From: Parahaliea mediterranea
Lineage (GTDB): Bacteria; Pseudomonadota; Gammaproteobacteria; Pseudomonadales; Halieaceae
Reading direction: 5' to 3'
Assembly (NCBI RefSeq): GCF_017255185.1
Contig: NZ_JAFKCZ010000013.1
Coordinates: 62,001-126,000 of the forward strand
Length of the DNA stretch: 64,000 nt
Shown here: positions 8,181 to 16,282 of the stretch, in pieces
How positions within the stretch are numbered: position 1 is the first letter of the stretch
How the letters are laid out: each line of letters begins with the position of its first letter
Made by a program: the position numbers and the translations under genes
Notes under the pieces: generated by a model
What the model was told of the DNA's origin: nothing
The model's database searches: none
What the model saw: only the letters and a program-made list of their open reading frames with translations

Positions 8181-9320
8181 ATGCAACGCATTACCGAATG
8201 GCTTAAATTTCTCGCGACCAAGGGTGGCTCGGACCTCTACTTGAGCACCGGGGCGCCGCCCTGCGCCAAGTTCGAGGGCACCCTGCGTCCCATCGGCAGC
8301 GAGATTCTCAAGCCCGGGGAGATCAAGGAGATCGCCTACGCGCTGATGGACGCAACCCAGCGCCAGGAGTTCGAGCAGGAGCTGGAGATGAACCTGGCGA
8401 CCTCGATTTCCGGCTTCGGCCGCTTCCGGATCAATATCTTTGTGCAGCGCAACGAAGTCGCGATCGTGGCGCGCAATATCGTCGCGGACATTCCCAGCTG
8501 GGAGACGCTGCGGTTGCCGCCGATCCTGCCGGAGGTGGTGATGCGCAAGCGCGGCCTGGTGCTGTTCGTCGGCGCCACGGGGTCGGGCAAGTCCACCTCG
8601 CTGGCGGCGCTGGTCGACTACCGCAACAGCAACAGCTCGGGCCACATCGTCACCATTGAGGACCCGGTGGAGTATGTGCACAAGCACAAGAAATCCATCG
8701 TCAACCAGCGCGAGGTGGGTGTGGATACCCGCAGCTGGCACAACGCCCTGAAAAACACCCTGCGCCAGGCGCCCGATGTGATCCTGATCGGGGAGATCCG
8801 CGACCGGGAAACCATGGAGCACGCCATCGCCTTCGCCGAGACCGGCCACCTCTGCCTCTCCACCCTGCACGCCAACAACGCCAACCAGGCCCTGGACCGG
8901 ATCATCAACTTCTTTCCCGAGGAGCGCCGCGCCCAGCTGTTGATGGATCTGTCGCTGAACCTGCAGGCCTTTGTGTCGCAGCGCCTGATACCCACGGTGG
9001 ATGGCAAGCGCTGCGCGGCGATCGAAATCCTGATGGGTACGCCGATGGTGGCGGACCTGATCCTCAAGGGCCAGATCGACGGCATCAAGGAGGTGATGGA
9101 GAAGTCCGAAAACGCCGGCATGAAAACCTTTGACGGCGCCCTGTTCGACCTCTACCGCGAGGGCCTGATCAGCGAGGAGGAGGCCCTGCGCAATGCCGAC
9201 TCGCCCAACAACGTGCGCCTGAAGATCAAGTTCGCCAAGGAAGAGGCCCTGCGCGACGACGGCAATGTCGAGCTCAGCCTGCAGAGCCTGGACGAAGAGG
9301 AAGCGCCGGGGCCTTTCTAG
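8181..9320 (+). CDS. pilU: type IV pilus retraction ATPase, PilT/PilU family (PilU-like)
   Basis: A 379-residue hexameric ATPase of the inner-membrane pilus machine that powers pilus disassembly for twitching. Walker A is GATGSGKS at residues 131-138. Further hallmarks are TIEDPVEYVH (Asp box), DVILIGEIRDRETM (Walker B) and the His box ETGHLCLSTLHANNANQALDRI. The HKHKKSIVNQREVG segment and the acidic, extended C-terminal tail point to PilU rather than PilT. Its usual partner pilT is not adjacent, so this is an orphan or second paralogue. It converges on a PilZ gene, sharing the 4 bases CTAG at their stop codons. Confidence 0.9.
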   Translation: MQRITEWLKFLATKGGSDLYLSTGAPPCAKFEGTLRPIGSEILKPGEIKEIAYALMDATQRQEFEQELEMNLATSISGFGRFRINIFVQRNEVAIVARNIVADIPSWETLRLPPILPEVVMRKRGLVLFVGATGSGKSTSLAALVDYRNSNSSGHIVTIEDPVEYVHKHKKSIVNQREVGVDTRSWHNALKNTLRQAPDVILIGEIRDRETMEHAIAFAETGHLCLSTLHANNANQALDRIINFFPEERRAQLLMDLSLNLQAFVSQRLIPTVDGKRCAAIEILMGTPMVADLILKGQIDGIKEVMEKSENAGMKTFDGALFDLYREGLISEEEALRNADSPNNVRLKIKFAKEEALRDDGNVELSLQSLDEEEAPGPF

Positions 9321-9685
9321 CCGGCCTCGTCCTCGCCGACCAGCTGCCGCAGCAGGGCGCGCCAGCGCACGAAATCCGAGTCGCTGGCGTGCAGTATGGT
9401 GAAGCCCGCGCGCCAGCCATCATCGCCGGGCTTGCACCAGACCACTTCGGCGGCAAGGAAAATCGTGTTGAAGCCCTCGTCCGCCAGGTCGATGCCCACC
9501 TGCAGCACCGCGCCGACCGCGACCGCCCGTTCAAGGCCCAGGCTGAGACCGCGCTCGGAAATGTCCGCGCTGCGACAGCGCAGTATGGTGGACTGGCCCT
9601 CGCCGGTTTCCGCCCTGGACTCGACTTCCAGGAACACAGTGCTCTGGAGGGGGAGTCGGCGGTAGTTGCGTTTGTCCTCGGCCAT
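9317..9685 (-). CDS. PilZ domain protein
   Basis: A 122-residue single PilZ domain, a cyclic-di-GMP receptor. The N-terminal RxxxR-type motif reads RNYRRLPL (residues 6-13) and the second motif reads DISERGLSL, matching (D/N)xSxxG. Both c-di-GMP-contacting motifs look intact. It follows the DUF1631 gene by 9 bases on the same strand, so the two are probably co-transcribed; DUF1631 and PilZ genes are both tied to surface behaviour. Its convergence with pilU may reflect a shared role in motility, but that is inference. Confidence 0.88.
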   Translation of the reverse strand: MAEDKRNYRRLPLQSTVFLEVESRAETGEGQSTILRCRSADISERGLSLGLERAVAVGAVLQVGIDLADEGFNTIFLAAEVVWCKPGDDGWRAGFTILHASDSDFVRWRALLRQLVGEDEAG

Positions 9686-9694
9686 TTTTTATTC

Positions 9695-11359
9695 TCACCC
9701 CGGGGTATCCGATTTTAGTCGCCGCACGTGATCGTTGAAGCTGGAGCGGGCCTCGAAAATGTCGACGAGGTTCCGCTCGGCCAGCGCCAGCAGGTCGGCA
9801 TTGGACAACTGCCGCAATTTCAAACCCTGGCGATTGACGAAAATATACATACCCCGCTCCCGGTCGTGGGCCGCAAGCCTGGCCAGCATGGGCGGGTCGC
9901 AATCGTGAAAACCCATCCAGGTGCCAGTGGCCAGGCCCAGCGGTTCCGGCTCTGGCGGGTTGTCGCCCGCGGCGAAGTCCTGTTCCGGTGGCAGGCCGGG
10001 GTCTCCGTCAAGCGGGTCCCGCAGTGCGTCCGTCGCGCTTGCCCGGGCGTGTCGCTCGGGGGGCGGCGCCGCGTCGGGGGTGGCGGACGTAGGCGCGGTC
10101 CCGCCGCTGTCGCTCCGGGGCGGCGGTTCCGCCAGGGCGCGCAGTTGCTCCACGGTGGTGATGCCCGCGGCGCGCATCAGGCACAGGCTGAAACTGCCGC
10201 CGCGTTGCAGCTCGCGGGCGGTTTTGCGGCTCAGGGCCGCGTCGAATTCGGCGTAACCCAGGCTGAAGGCCTTCATCCCCGCGCGGTTGGCAAACAGCAG
10301 TTCCTGCGACTCGTCCTGTTTCAATGCCAGTTGCACCCGGGCGGCACCGCGCTCGCCATCCCCCTGCACCAGGAACCACTGGCCGGTGTCGAGGCGGGCG
10401 ATGGTGCCGGGAATGCTCCGGTCCTGGTCCGCGGGCCCTTCCACTGGCAGCGGTTCCACCGGATACAGTTGCAGCGGTTGCTGGCGGAGCAGTCGCAGGT
10501 GCGAAAACTCGATCAGTCCGACGGCCTCGCTGACCGCCTCCTCGTCGTGTTGCAGGCTCAGCAGGTAGTCGCGCAGCTCTCCCGGCAGGCGTTTGATGCG
10601 CGCGAGCCACAGCGCCCGCTGCTCGTCCTCCTCCGGGCTGACCGCGTCGGGCTGCAGCGAATGCGCCAATTCGTCGGTGATAGTGCTCACCTGCCGCCAC
10701 TGCGGTGACTGCTCGCCGAATTTGAGCAATACCAGCCTCACGCTGTCGTACCACGGGCCCCTGATAAAGTGTCCGACCTGGGCCGGCAGGGAGTGGCGAC
10801 TGAGTACCGTGTTGATCATCTGCGCGGCGCGGGCGCGCGCCGCGGCGGTTTTCTGGTGGCCTCGCGCCTTTTCCGCCAGGCGTTGGACCATGCGCAAATT
10901 GCGGCGCTCCTCCGCTATCGCGGATTTTTCCAGCCCGGCGGCCAGTGCGTCGAGCGCGCTGTCGTCGCCGTGTTCCAGCGCTTCGCGCAGGGACTCGATA
11001 GCGGATTGCAAATTGCCCAGCAGGGTGTCGCCGGCGCGGCCCATGCCCGGTTGCCAGCCCACCGCGTCCGCCTGCAGGGTGTCCAGTACCCGGTGCGCCG
11101 GGTGCAGCCCGGGGCGGGTGAAGGCATCGTCCTCGAGCGCGCGCCTGGCGAGTTGGGGCAGCAAGCTGCGAACGTGATCGCGAAGTTCGACAGCCAGGGG
11201 GTAGCCGACTTCCCAATAGGCCAGCGACTGCAGCAGCCACTTCAGCAGCGCTGTCTGGCGGGCGCTCATCGCCGGCCAGTTGCCGACCGCCTCGTCGAGT
11301 GCCATTACCGCCGCGGCCGGCTCGAGCTCGAAGAACTTCCTCGCCTGCAGGGATCGCAA
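9695..11359 (-). CDS. DUF1631 family protein, short and with an unclear start
   Basis: About 554 residues assigned to DUF1631, a helical family of unknown function in pseudomonads and relatives. The body (FEQ, LARIKRLPGELRDYLLSLQ) is followed by a PilZ-like segment (TGQWFLVQGDGERGAARVQLALKQ...LLFANRAGMKAFSLGYAEFDAAL), a low-complexity Pro/Ala linker, and an acidic then basic C-terminus. Only a TTG at 11359 serves as a canonical start. The frame remains open upstream with convincing coding bias (LLAEIQRRFTQAPTATVGVIVDNREL) back into the zinc-ribbon gene, but without any ATG, GTG or TTG. As I recall family members have over 700 residues, so this copy may lack its N-terminus. Confidence 0.65.
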   Translation of the reverse strand: MRSLQARKFFELEPAAAVMALDEAVGNWPAMSARQTALLKWLLQSLAYWEVGYPLAVELRDHVRSLLPQLARRALEDDAFTRPGLHPAHRVLDTLQADAVGWQPGMGRAGDTLLGNLQSAIESLREALEHGDDSALDALAAGLEKSAIAEERRNLRMVQRLAEKARGHQKTAAARARAAQMINTVLSRHSLPAQVGHFIRGPWYDSVRLVLLKFGEQSPQWRQVSTITDELAHSLQPDAVSPEEDEQRALWLARIKRLPGELRDYLLSLQHDEEAVSEAVGLIEFSHLRLLRQQPLQLYPVEPLPVEGPADQDRSIPGTIARLDTGQWFLVQGDGERGAARVQLALKQDESQELLFANRAGMKAFSLGYAEFDAALSRKTARELQRGGSFSLCLMRAAGITTVEQLRALAEPPPRSDSGGTAPTSATPDAAPPPERHARASATDALRDPLDGDPGLPPEQDFAAGDNPPEPEPLGLATGTWMGFHDCDPPMLARLAAHDRERGMYIFVNRQGLKLRQLSNADLLALAERNLVDIFEARSSFNDHVRRLKSDTPG

Positions 11360-11472
11360 TAGTTCGCGGTTGTCGACGATGACGCCAACGGTCGCGGTGG
11401 GGGCCTGGGTGAAGCGCCGCTGTATTTCAGCCAGCAGGGACGCTGGACAGGGTAGATGGTTCGCGGTGAGTT

Positions 11473-11679
11473 TCAGGTGAACAGCTTCCAGACGACGAGA
11501 CCGAGAAAAACGGCCCAGGTGACAACGAGCAGGGCCAGGCGGATGTTGCCGGGTGGCTGCGCCACCTCCGCCCGCGATGCGCCCTTCAATACCACATTGA
11601 ACGAACCACAGGCCGGGCAGCCACCCAGCTGGCCTCCTTGCTTACCCCGGTAACTACAGTCCTTGCAGATATAGGCCAT
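11473..11679 (-). CDS. small zinc-ribbon protein with one membrane segment
   Basis: 68 residues. Two CxxC knuckles, CKDC (5-8) and CPAC (21-24), make a rubredoxin-like or zinc-ribbon site. A hydrophobic segment of about 20 residues (RLALLVVTWAVFLGLVVW) near the C-terminus should anchor it in the inner membrane with the ribbon in the cytoplasm. It begins 3 bases after the VWA gene stop, so it belongs to the moxR-VWA operon. No function is known to me. Confidence 0.75.
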   Translation of the reverse strand: MAYICKDCSYRGKQGGQLGGCPACGSFNVVLKGASRAEVAQPPGNIRLALLVVTWAVFLGLVVWKLFT

Positions 11680-11682
11680 GGT

Positions 11683-13092
11683 TCAGGCGGTCTGCTTCAG
11701 CAGTTGGTCGACGATTCGTTCCAGTTGTTTAAGGGTATTGCATTCGGCCGTGAAATGACAGGCGCTTTGATAGCGCAGCATTTCCGAGTCGCCGGTGCCC
11801 CAGGCGCGGCGCGATTCCGGGTTGAGCCAGATTACCCGTCGGCTGCGCTGGTAGATACTCTGCATGATCTCCAGTTTGGGGTCGCCGCCGTTGTTGCGCG
11901 CATCGCCGAGGATGATCACCGTGGTGCTGCTGTTGATGTCGTCCAGCGCCAGCGCGGCAAAATCCAGCAGGCTGCTGCCGTAGTCGGTGGCGCCGCCGTA
12001 ACGCCAGTTCACCAGTTCCACGGCTTTCTCCACCGGATGTTCGCGGAACAGATCGCTGACTTCGCCCAGATGGCTTGAAAAGGCGAAACTGCGCACGCGC
12101 GGCAGTACGTCCTGCAGGCTGTAGAGAAACATCAGCAGGAAGCGGGCATAGGACGCCACCGAGCCCGAGACATCGCAGATCGCCAATACCTGGGCCTTGT
12201 CCCGGCGCTGGCGGCGCCAGTAGGTGTGGAACATCACGCCGTCGTGGGGGATGCCGCGGCGCAGCGTGCGGCCCATGTCCAGCCGCCCGCGTTTTTGCGT
12301 CCGCGGCTTGCGCGAGTGGCGCGCGGCGAGTTTGCGGGCCATCTTGCGCACCAGTTCGTGCACTTCGTGCAGGTAGCGGTGCTCAAGGTTGTTGAGTCGG
12401 GTGCCGGCGAGGATCTCGTCCTTGAACTGGCGGTTGTGCCCCTCGGCCTGGATCAGGTACTCCCGCGCTACGTATTCCCGCACCTGTTCGCGCAGGGTGT
12501 CGCGGTAGCCGCGCACCAATTCCAGCAGCGGGTTGTCGGCCTGTTCGAGCGCCACCACGGCATCGCGCAGCACCTCCTCTCCAAGGGCGTCCAGCATGCG
12601 TCGGGTGTATTGGCCCTTTTGGGTGAACAGGCGGATGTTGCCGAGCCCCGCCTCCGCCGCGGCCTGCCCCAGCGCCAGCGAGAGCTGCGCGCGGTCGTTG
12701 TCCAGCAGCTGGCGCATCAGGTCGGACTGCAGGGCCCGATCCAGGGCCGGCACTTCGGTGGCCGCGGCTTCCAGCATGTCCCGGGTATTGTCTTTGCCGG
12801 CCGGGGGTTCCGCCGACAGGGGGGGCTCGGTTGCCTCCGAGTCCATTGTGGTTTCGCCCGCGGCGCTAAAATCCGGCAGCTGGCCGCTGAAGTACTGGTC
12901 GAAGCAGCGCAGCAGCACGGCTTCCTCGTGAGGGGTTTTGGCCAGGGTCAGGGCCAGCCCGTTGCGCAGTCGCTCGCGGTCGGCGTAACCCAGCGCGCTC
13001 GCCGCGGACATGGCGTCCAGGGTTTCCGCCGGGGATACGCGCACATCGTGGCTGCGCAACAGGCGGATAAAACCGGTGAGGCCTGATTGCAT
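11683..13092 (-). CDS. VWA domain protein, CoxE-like
   Basis: A 469-residue protein with a C-terminal von Willebrand A domain. The metal-ion adhesion site DVSGS is intact (in QVLAICDVSGSVASYARF), followed by the conserved Thr in YGGATDYG and the Asp in IILGDARNNGGDP. The N-terminal half is helical and charged, with LRSHDVRVSPAETLDAM typical of CoxE-like proteins. It partners with the MoxR ATPase encoded 13 bases upstream. CoxD/CoxE pairs mature the active site of Mo-Cu CO dehydrogenase, and other MoxR-VWA pairs act as chaperones for metalloenzymes. The client here is not visible. Confidence 0.88.
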   Translation of the reverse strand: MQSGLTGFIRLLRSHDVRVSPAETLDAMSAASALGYADRERLRNGLALTLAKTPHEEAVLLRCFDQYFSGQLPDFSAAGETTMDSEATEPPLSAEPPAGKDNTRDMLEAAATEVPALDRALQSDLMRQLLDNDRAQLSLALGQAAAEAGLGNIRLFTQKGQYTRRMLDALGEEVLRDAVVALEQADNPLLELVRGYRDTLREQVREYVAREYLIQAEGHNRQFKDEILAGTRLNNLEHRYLHEVHELVRKMARKLAARHSRKPRTQKRGRLDMGRTLRRGIPHDGVMFHTYWRRQRRDKAQVLAICDVSGSVASYARFLLMFLYSLQDVLPRVRSFAFSSHLGEVSDLFREHPVEKAVELVNWRYGGATDYGSSLLDFAALALDDINSSTTVIILGDARNNGGDPKLEIMQSIYQRSRRVIWLNPESRRAWGTGDSEMLRYQSACHFTAECNTLKQLERIVDQLLKQTA

Positions 13093-13105
13093 CGCGGCGG
13101 CGGCG

Positions 13106-14047
13106 CTAGCTGGCCGCCCGCGCGGGTAGCAGGGAGGTCAGGTCGGACTCGGCGTTGCGGATATCGTCCTCGAACTTCAACAATACGTTCAGTGTGCCGC
13201 GCACCAGGTCTTCCTCGAGGTGGTCGGCGTGCAGCAGCAGCAGGCTGCGGGCCCAGTCCAGGGTCTCGGAGATGGCCGGGGCCTTTTTCAGGTCCAGGTC
13301 GCGCAGGGCGTGGACGAATTCCACCAGCTGGTGGCGCAGGGTTTCGTTGATGTCCGGCACGCGACTGAGCACGATGCGCTCCTCCAATTCCACACTGGGA
13401 AAGGGAATGTACAGGTGCAGGCAGCGCCGCTTGAGGGCGTCGGAAATATCGCGGCTGTTGTTGCTGGTGAGGAAGACCATCGGCGAGACGTCCGCGCGCA
13501 CCGTGCCGATTTCGGGAATCGACACCTGGTAGTCCGACAGAATCTCCAGCAACAGCGATTCAAACTCGTAGTCCGACTTGTCCACCTCGTCGATCAGCAG
13601 GACGGCCCCGCGCTCCTGCTGCATGGCCTTGAGCAGCGGCCGCGGCTCGAGGAAATCCTCGGAGTAGAAAATGTCGCCGAACTGGTGCAGTCGCTCCACC
13701 GACTCCGCCAGGTCTTTCGCGCCGTGCAGCAGGTCGCCCAGCTTTTCCTTGAGCACCTGGGTGTAGAGCAGTTGCTTGCCGTACTTCCACTCGTACAGCG
13801 CCTTGGCCTCGTCCAGGCCCTCGTAGCACTGCAGGCGGATCAGCGGTACGCCCAGCAGCTCGGCGCTGGTTTTGGCCAGCTCGGTTTTGCCCACGCCGGG
13901 AGGGCCCTCCACCAGGATGGGCTTGCGCAGCTGGAAGGCCAGGTACACCGCGGTGGCGATTTTGGGGCTGCAGATATAGCCCAGGGCCTCGAAACCCTGG
14001 GCGATGCGCTCGATGGAGCTGAGCTGGGGGAAATCCTGGATATTCAA
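13106..14047 (-). CDS. MoxR family AAA+ ATPase (CoxD-like)
   Basis: A 313-residue AAA+ ATPase. Walker A is GPPGVGKTE at about residues 48-56, Walker B is VLLIDEVDKSD, sensor 1 is FLTSNNSRDISDALKRRCLH with the arginine finger. MoxR ATPases remodel or insert cofactors into partner proteins together with a VWA protein. It sits between moaA (33 bases upstream) and the CoxE-like VWA gene (13 bases downstream) in the same orientation. The link to moaA suggests, but does not prove, a molybdoenzyme client. Confidence 0.92.
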   Translation of the reverse strand: MNIQDFPQLSSIERIAQGFEALGYICSPKIATAVYLAFQLRKPILVEGPPGVGKTELAKTSAELLGVPLIRLQCYEGLDEAKALYEWKYGKQLLYTQVLKEKLGDLLHGAKDLAESVERLHQFGDIFYSEDFLEPRPLLKAMQQERGAVLLIDEVDKSDYEFESLLLEILSDYQVSIPEIGTVRADVSPMVFLTSNNSRDISDALKRRCLHLYIPFPSVELEERIVLSRVPDINETLRHQLVEFVHALRDLDLKKAPAISETLDWARSLLLLHADHLEEDLVRGTLNVLLKFEDDIRNAESDLTSLLPARAAS

Positions 14048-14080
14048 TGCTTGTCCTTGGTCGATGGGCCGTGGGGCTGG

Positions 14081-15088
14081 CTAGCCGCCGGTCATGTTCA
14101 TGAAGCGCACGATGTCGGGGGCGTCCTGTTCGCCGAAATGGTGGCGCTCGGGTTTGATCGCCATGGCGCCGACGATAGTGTCCGCCAGTTGTTGCTCGCA
14201 GTAATCCGGGCGGCGCAGGACTTCCCGCAGGTCCACTGAATGCTCGTTGCCCAGGCACAGCAGCAGCCGGCCGGACACGGTCAGGCGCACGCGGTTGCAC
14301 AGGTGACAGAAGTTATTGCTGTGGGGGGAGATAAAGCCCACCCGGCTGGGGTGGCCGGCCATGGTGAAATAGCGCGCGGGGCCGCCGTTGCCATCGGGCT
14401 CACCCTGGGCGGTGAGCGGGTAGGCGCGCTCAATCTGCGCGTGCAGTTCGTCGCTGCTGGCCAGGCTCAGCACCCGGTCGTGCTCGACGATGTGCCCCAG
14501 GGGCATCTCCTCTATAAAGGCGATGTCGATGCCCAGGGAGCGGGCGTAGCGCACCAGCGCCAGCACCTCGTCGTCGTTGCGACCCTTGAGGATCACCGCG
14601 TTGAGTTTGATGCGTTCGAAGCCGGCGGCCACCGCGGCCTCGATGCCCCGTTGCACCTGCGCCAGGTCACCGCTGCGGGTGAGCTGGCGAAAACGCGCCG
14701 GCTGCAGGCTGTCGAGGCTGATATTCACGCTGTTGACGCCGGCTTCGCGCAGCGGCGTCGCCAACTTGTCCAGCTGCGAGCCGTTGGTGGTGAGGGCCAG
14801 TTCCCGCAGGCCCTCCAGCGCGCCCAGGCGCTGGACCAGGCCCAGCACGCCCCGGCGCACCAGGGGCTCGCCGCCAGTGAGGCGGATCTTGCCCACGCCC
14901 ATCTTCACGAAGACCCGCGCCACCTCGTAGAGCTCCTCGAGGCTGAGCACTTCCCGGCGGGGCAGGAACTGCATGTCCTCCGCCATGCAATACACGCAAC
15001 GGAAGTCGCAGCGGTCGGTGACCGACAGGCGCAGGTAGTCGATGCGGCGCTGGAAGCGATCGACCAGGGTGTTGGGAAATTCGATCAT
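14081..15088 (-). CDS. moaA: GTP 3',8-cyclase MoaA
   Basis: A 335-residue radical SAM enzyme for the first step of molybdenum cofactor synthesis, turning GTP into 3',8-cyclo-7,8-dihydro-GTP. The SAM cluster motif is CDFRCVYC (Cys27, 31, 34). The second 4Fe-4S site, which binds GTP, is [18 protein letters not shown]. The protein ends in Gly-Gly, needed for activity. [12 protein letters not shown] is the conserved SAM-binding GGE segment. No other moa gene is nearby; it leads a run with the moxR-VWA pair. I saw no convincing molybdenum-cofactor riboswitch in the 114 bases upstream. Confidence 0.96.
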   Translation of the reverse strand: MIEFPNTLVDRFQRRIDYLRLSVTDRCDFRCVYCMAEDMQFLPRREVLSLEELYEVARVFVKMGVGKIRLTGGEPLVRRGVLGLVQRLGALEGLRELALTTNGSQLDKLATPLREAGVNSVNISLDSLQPARFRQLTRSGDLAQVQRGIEAAVAAGFERIKLNAVILKGRNDDEVLALVRYARSLGIDIAFIEEMPLGHIVEHDRVLSLASSDELHAQIERAYPLTAQGEPDGNGGPARYFTMAGHPSRVGFISPHSNNFCHLCNRVRLTVSGRLLLCLGNEHSVDLREVLRRPDYCEQQLADTIVGAMAIKPERHHFGEQDAPDIVRFMNMTGG

Positions 15089-15202
15089 GGCACCAAGCAG
15101 TGTAATGCTTCCCGCGGCGGGCCTCTACTCACACTTTTTGGGGGTTTACAGCCGCCCGGTGCTGCGACAGGATGTTGGGCGCCATGGGATTGGAGAATTT
15201 TA

Positions 15203-16282
15203 ATGATAAAGGCCATTAATGGAGTGTGGGTGGCGGTGCTGTTGACCCTGGGTTCGGGGCCCGCCTCGGTGGCGGCCGACCCGGCCCCAGCGGCCCCCGG
15301 CTGCGAGCCGCGCGACGGCATTGAGTCCATCTGCGGCCTGCGCGCGCCGGAGGATATCGTGCTCGCCCCCGACGGGCGGCATTTGATCTTCGGTCAGATG
15401 GCGGCGCCGGGCGGTCTGTTCCTGCTCGATACCCGGGATCGCTCCACGGCGCCGCTGGCGGCGCCGGCCAGCGACCCGCGCGGCGGCGAGCGCTGGGGCG
15501 ATCCCGCCTGCACCGCGCCGCCGGCCACCCTGCTGGCCCACGGTATCGACCTGCGCCGGCGCGGCGACGGCCGCTGGCAACTGCTGGTGGTGAACCACGG
15601 CGGCCGGGAGTCGGTGGAGTTCTACGAGTTGCTGGGCGCGGCGCAGGGCTTCCGCGCCGCCTGGCGCGGTTGCGCCGAGGCGCCGGCGGACGCCAGCCTC
15701 AACGATGTCGCCGGCCTGCCCGGTGGCGGCTTCCTGGTCACCCGCATGACCTCCCGGGAATCGCCGATGTGGGAGCTGTTCCTGGCGGTGCTGGGCTTTG
15801 ACAACGGCCTGGTTTATCGCTGGGGTCGCGAGGAGGGTTTCGCCGGGCTGCCCGGTACCGAGGGCCGTTTCCCCAACGGTATCGCCCTGGCCGCCGACGG
15901 CCGGAGTTTTTTCGTCAACATGTATCTGGGCAACCGCATGCGCCAGTTCAGCCTGCCGGATGCCGAACCGCTGGGGGAGGTGGCCATCTCCAAGCCCGAT
16001 AACGTCACCCTGGGGGCGGACGGCAAGCTGCTGGTCGCCAGCCACTTCGGCTCCCTGCTGCAGTTGAACGACAGCTTGACGCAGGACCCGAGTCTCCCCA
16101 GCCTGCTGCCCTATGCCATCGTTGAGGTCGATCCGCGGAGCCTGGCCAAACGCCAGCTATTCCGCCACGAGGGGCCGCCCATGGGCGCCGGCACCGCAGC
16201 GGTGCGCCACGACGGTGCGCTCTATGTGGGCTCCTACGTGGGGGATCGCATCGTCCGGGTGCCCCTCGCAGCCGACCGGTGA
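15203..16282 (+). CDS. secreted beta-propeller protein, SMP-30/paraoxonase-like
   Basis: 359 residues. The ATG at 15203 has GGAG 8 bases upstream and gives a signal peptide cleaved near SVAADPAPAA. The mature part resembles six-bladed calcium beta-propellers (SMP-30/gluconolactonase and paraoxonase/arylesterase families): APEDIVLAPDGRHLIFGQ, LLAHGIDL..., LLVVNHGG, ASLNDVAGLPGGGFLVTR and FPNGIALAADGRSFFVNM, where the Asn and Asp residues would bind calcium. A lactonase or arylesterase activity is the best guess. It overlaps the next transporter gene by 4 bases (GTGA), so the two are translationally coupled and may share a substrate. Confidence 0.8.
   Translation: MIKAINGVWVAVLLTLGSGPASVAADPAPAAPGCEPRDGIESICGLRAPEDIVLAPDGRHLIFGQMAAPGGLFLLDTRDRSTAPLAAPASDPRGGERWGDPACTAPPATLLAHGIDLRRRGDGRWQLLVVNHGGRESVEFYELLGAAQGFRAAWRGCAEAPADASLNDVAGLPGGGFLVTRMTSRESPMWELFLAVLGFDNGLVYRWGREEGFAGLPGTEGRFPNGIALAADGRSFFVNMYLGNRMRQFSLPDAEPLGEVAISKPDNVTLGADGKLLVASHFGSLLQLNDSLTQDPSLPSLLPYAIVEVDPRSLAKRQLFRHEGPPMGAGTAAVRHDGALYVGSYVGDRIVRVPLAADR

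Noticed and set aside
15089-15202. Molybdenum-cofactor riboswitch upstream of moaA
   Set aside because: The 114-base interval lacks a convincing multi-stem match and is short for the element plus promoter.
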